A stretch of 64,000 nucleotides of DNA, from the NCBI RefSeq assembly GCF_030499575.1, contig NZ_JASTLC010000001.1:2132001-2196000 (forward strand), read 5' to 3'. This document shows positions 63,084-64,000 of this stretch, piece by piece. The DNA comes from Streptomyces sp. DG2A-72 (GTDB lineage: Bacteria > Actinomycetota > Actinomycetes > Streptomycetales > Streptomycetaceae). Each line of letters starts with the position of its first letter. Positions within the stretch are counted from its first letter, which is position 1. Both the position numbers and the translations under genes were made by a program. The notes under the pieces are model-generated. The model did no database searches. It was not told the origin of the DNA and saw nothing but the letters and a program-made list of their open reading frames with translations.

Positions 63084-63575
63084 TCATTCCCAGCCGGTCG
63101 TGAGGTGCAGCCGCAGATGACGGCTCCCGTCGAACGGCTCCGCGACCCAGCCCCGGCGCCCGTAGAAGGCCCGAGCCCGCTGGTTGTCGACATGCACATC
63201 GAGTACGGCGGTGCGCTTGCGATCGACTCGCCACTGCTCGACACAGGCCGTGTGCAGGGCCGTGCCGATGCCGGAGCCCCAGTGGTCGGGGTCGACATGG
63301 AACTGGAACAGCCTGACCGATTCCGCGGGGGCTCCCTCGGGGGTGCGGAAGGACGCGACGCCGACGATACGGCCGCACTCGACGGCACACAGCACATGGG
63401 CGTCCGGCCGCCGGATCACGCCCCGCCAGGCGGCGATCCAGTCGGTGCCGTCATCCGGGACACCGCCCGGGTAGTACGTCGCCCGGGCCCGCGCATGCAG
63501 TGCGGCGACGGTGTCCGCCTCGGCGGGCAGGACCGTACGGATCACTCGGTTTCCGGTCAGCGGCTCCCTGATCAT
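63084..63575 (-). CDS. GNAT family N-acetyltransferase
   Basis: 163 residues from the ATG at 63575. IRTVLPAEADTVAALHARAR starts the fold. VVGVASFRTPEG-like GRIVGVASFRTPEG, LFQFHVDPDHWGSGIGTALH with the acetyl-CoA loop, and LDVHVDNQRARAFYGRRGWV complete it. The same frame stays open upstream and runs without a stop into the remnant of an AraC-type regulator (to about 63827), so a fused product cannot be excluded. Confidence 0.87.
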   Translation of the reverse strand: MIREPLTGNRVIRTVLPAEADTVAALHARARATYYPGGVPDDGTDWIAAWRGVIRRPDAHVLCAVECGRIVGVASFRTPEGAPAESVRLFQFHVDPDHWGSGIGTALHTACVEQWRVDRKRTAVLDVHVDNQRARAFYGRRGWVAEPFDGSRHLRLHLTTGWE

Positions 63576-63619
63576 GCCACCGAGGACGTGCCGGCCGCCG
63601 TCGCGGTTCCGTGTTTTCC

Positions 63620-63827
63620 TGGTCGCCTCCGAGGCGCTCCAGCCGGTGTCGACGCTCTCGACACCGGCGCGCCTCTCCCGCTGGAGGCGGCTGAACTGGG
63701 CCCGGTAGGCGCTCGGGGCGAGGCCGGTGCGGCGGACCACGTGGGCGCGGAGGGAGTCGGCGATGCCCAGGCCGCAGGAGCGGGCCACCTGGTCCATGGG
63801 CAGGGAGGTGGTTTCCAGGAGTTCCTT
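63620..63827 (-). pseudogene. C-terminal fragment of a GlxA/AraC family regulator
   Basis: KELLETTSLPMDQVARSCGL, then ADSLRAHVVRRTGLAPSAYR and AQFSRLQRE, are the second helix-turn-helix of an AraC/GlxA regulator. The amidase-like sensor domain and the first helix-turn-helix, normally about 240 residues, are missing. The homology stops at about 63827, where a transporter fragment on the other strand begins. It is in frame with the GNAT gene downstream. Confidence 0.75.
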
Positions 63828-63829
63828 CC

Positions 63830-64000
63830 ACGCTCGCCTCGGCGGCCTGTGGCCTGGCGCCGAATCTGGCCACCCTGATCGGCGCGCGGACGGTGCAGGG
63901 CGTGGCGGCGGCCGTGGTCCTGCCGGCCTCGCTCGCGCTGGTGCGGCAGGCGTACGCCGATCCGGCGCGACGGGCCCGCGCGGTGGCCGTGTGGGCCACG
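63830..64000 (+). pseudogene. Fragment of a DHA2-type MFS transporter, 5' end missing, 3' outside window
   Basis: In frame from 63830 the translation reads TLASAACGLAPNLATLIGAR, then TVQGVAAAVVLPASLALVRQ and AYADPARRARAVAVWAT. This is membrane segments 3-4 and the loop of EmrB/QacA-type exporters. The first two segments and the start codon are absent, replaced by the AraC fragment in reverse orientation. The gene may be whole from here on beyond the window. Confidence 0.75.

Overview
The window is about 64 kb of very GC-rich DNA with GC-biased third codon positions, many GTG starts, 4-base start/stop overlaps (ATGA, GTGA) and AGGAGG-type ribosome binding sites. Together with the gene content (ectABCD, a B12 cluster with CobN plus a ChlI/ChlD fusion, an LAETG-anchored surface protein, a Gbn-like DNA-binding protein) this points to a Streptomyces chromosome. 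From memory, the gene order resembles the S. coelicolor SCO1830s-SCO1870s region. That comparison was not computed.

Region by region. 1-2240: the 3' part of a GH15 glycosidase and an SDR protein. 2307-5432: an Asp23/AmaP envelope module with a divergent companion gene. 5437-13596: an enoyl-CoA hydratase, a Gbn-like nucleoid protein with a nearby GATC cluster, an ABC-F ATPase, a decayed zinc metallopeptidase, a VOC protein, a conserved hypothetical protein, a hydrolase and a class II aldolase. 13794-16191: a secreted GH25 lysozyme and a PiT phosphate transporter behind a PHO box.

16300-34905 is the cobalamin cluster. A B12 riboswitch precedes cobD, cobQ, cobN, chlID, cobO, cobB and cobI. A ZIP metal transporter lies in reverse orientation, and a second run follows: cobM, cobL, cbiG-cobJ, cobH, cbiX, cobC. 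Together they cover most corrin methylations, cobalt insertion, amidation, adenosylation and aminopropanol arm attachment. cobB is broken by a frameshift inside a minisatellite. A CRISPR-like repeat pair sits between cobN and chlID.

34859-41400 is a LacI-controlled oligosaccharide-uptake operon: two LplB/LplC-type permeases, a Tat lipoprotein, LacI and a DUF2264 protein, with no ATPase of its own. 41556-42461 is the LAETG surface protein. 42832-50437 is a toxin-immunity locus: a 2341-residue secreted RHS protein with a golvesin-like insert, a pre-toxin Hint domain and a C-terminal SCP1.201/DddA-like cytidine deaminase, followed by an Imm1-type immunity gene.

50497-55910 holds an amidohydrolase, an amino-acid ABC importer, a PLP enzyme and a DinB/DUF664 protein. 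56239-59391 is ectABCD (ectoine and hydroxyectoine). 59395-64000 contains an anti-sigma-like protein beside a truncated ECF sigma factor, a PLP enzyme, a DsbA-like oxidoreductase, a GNAT acetyltransferase and a deletion junction that joins a beheaded AraC regulator to a beheaded MFS transporter.
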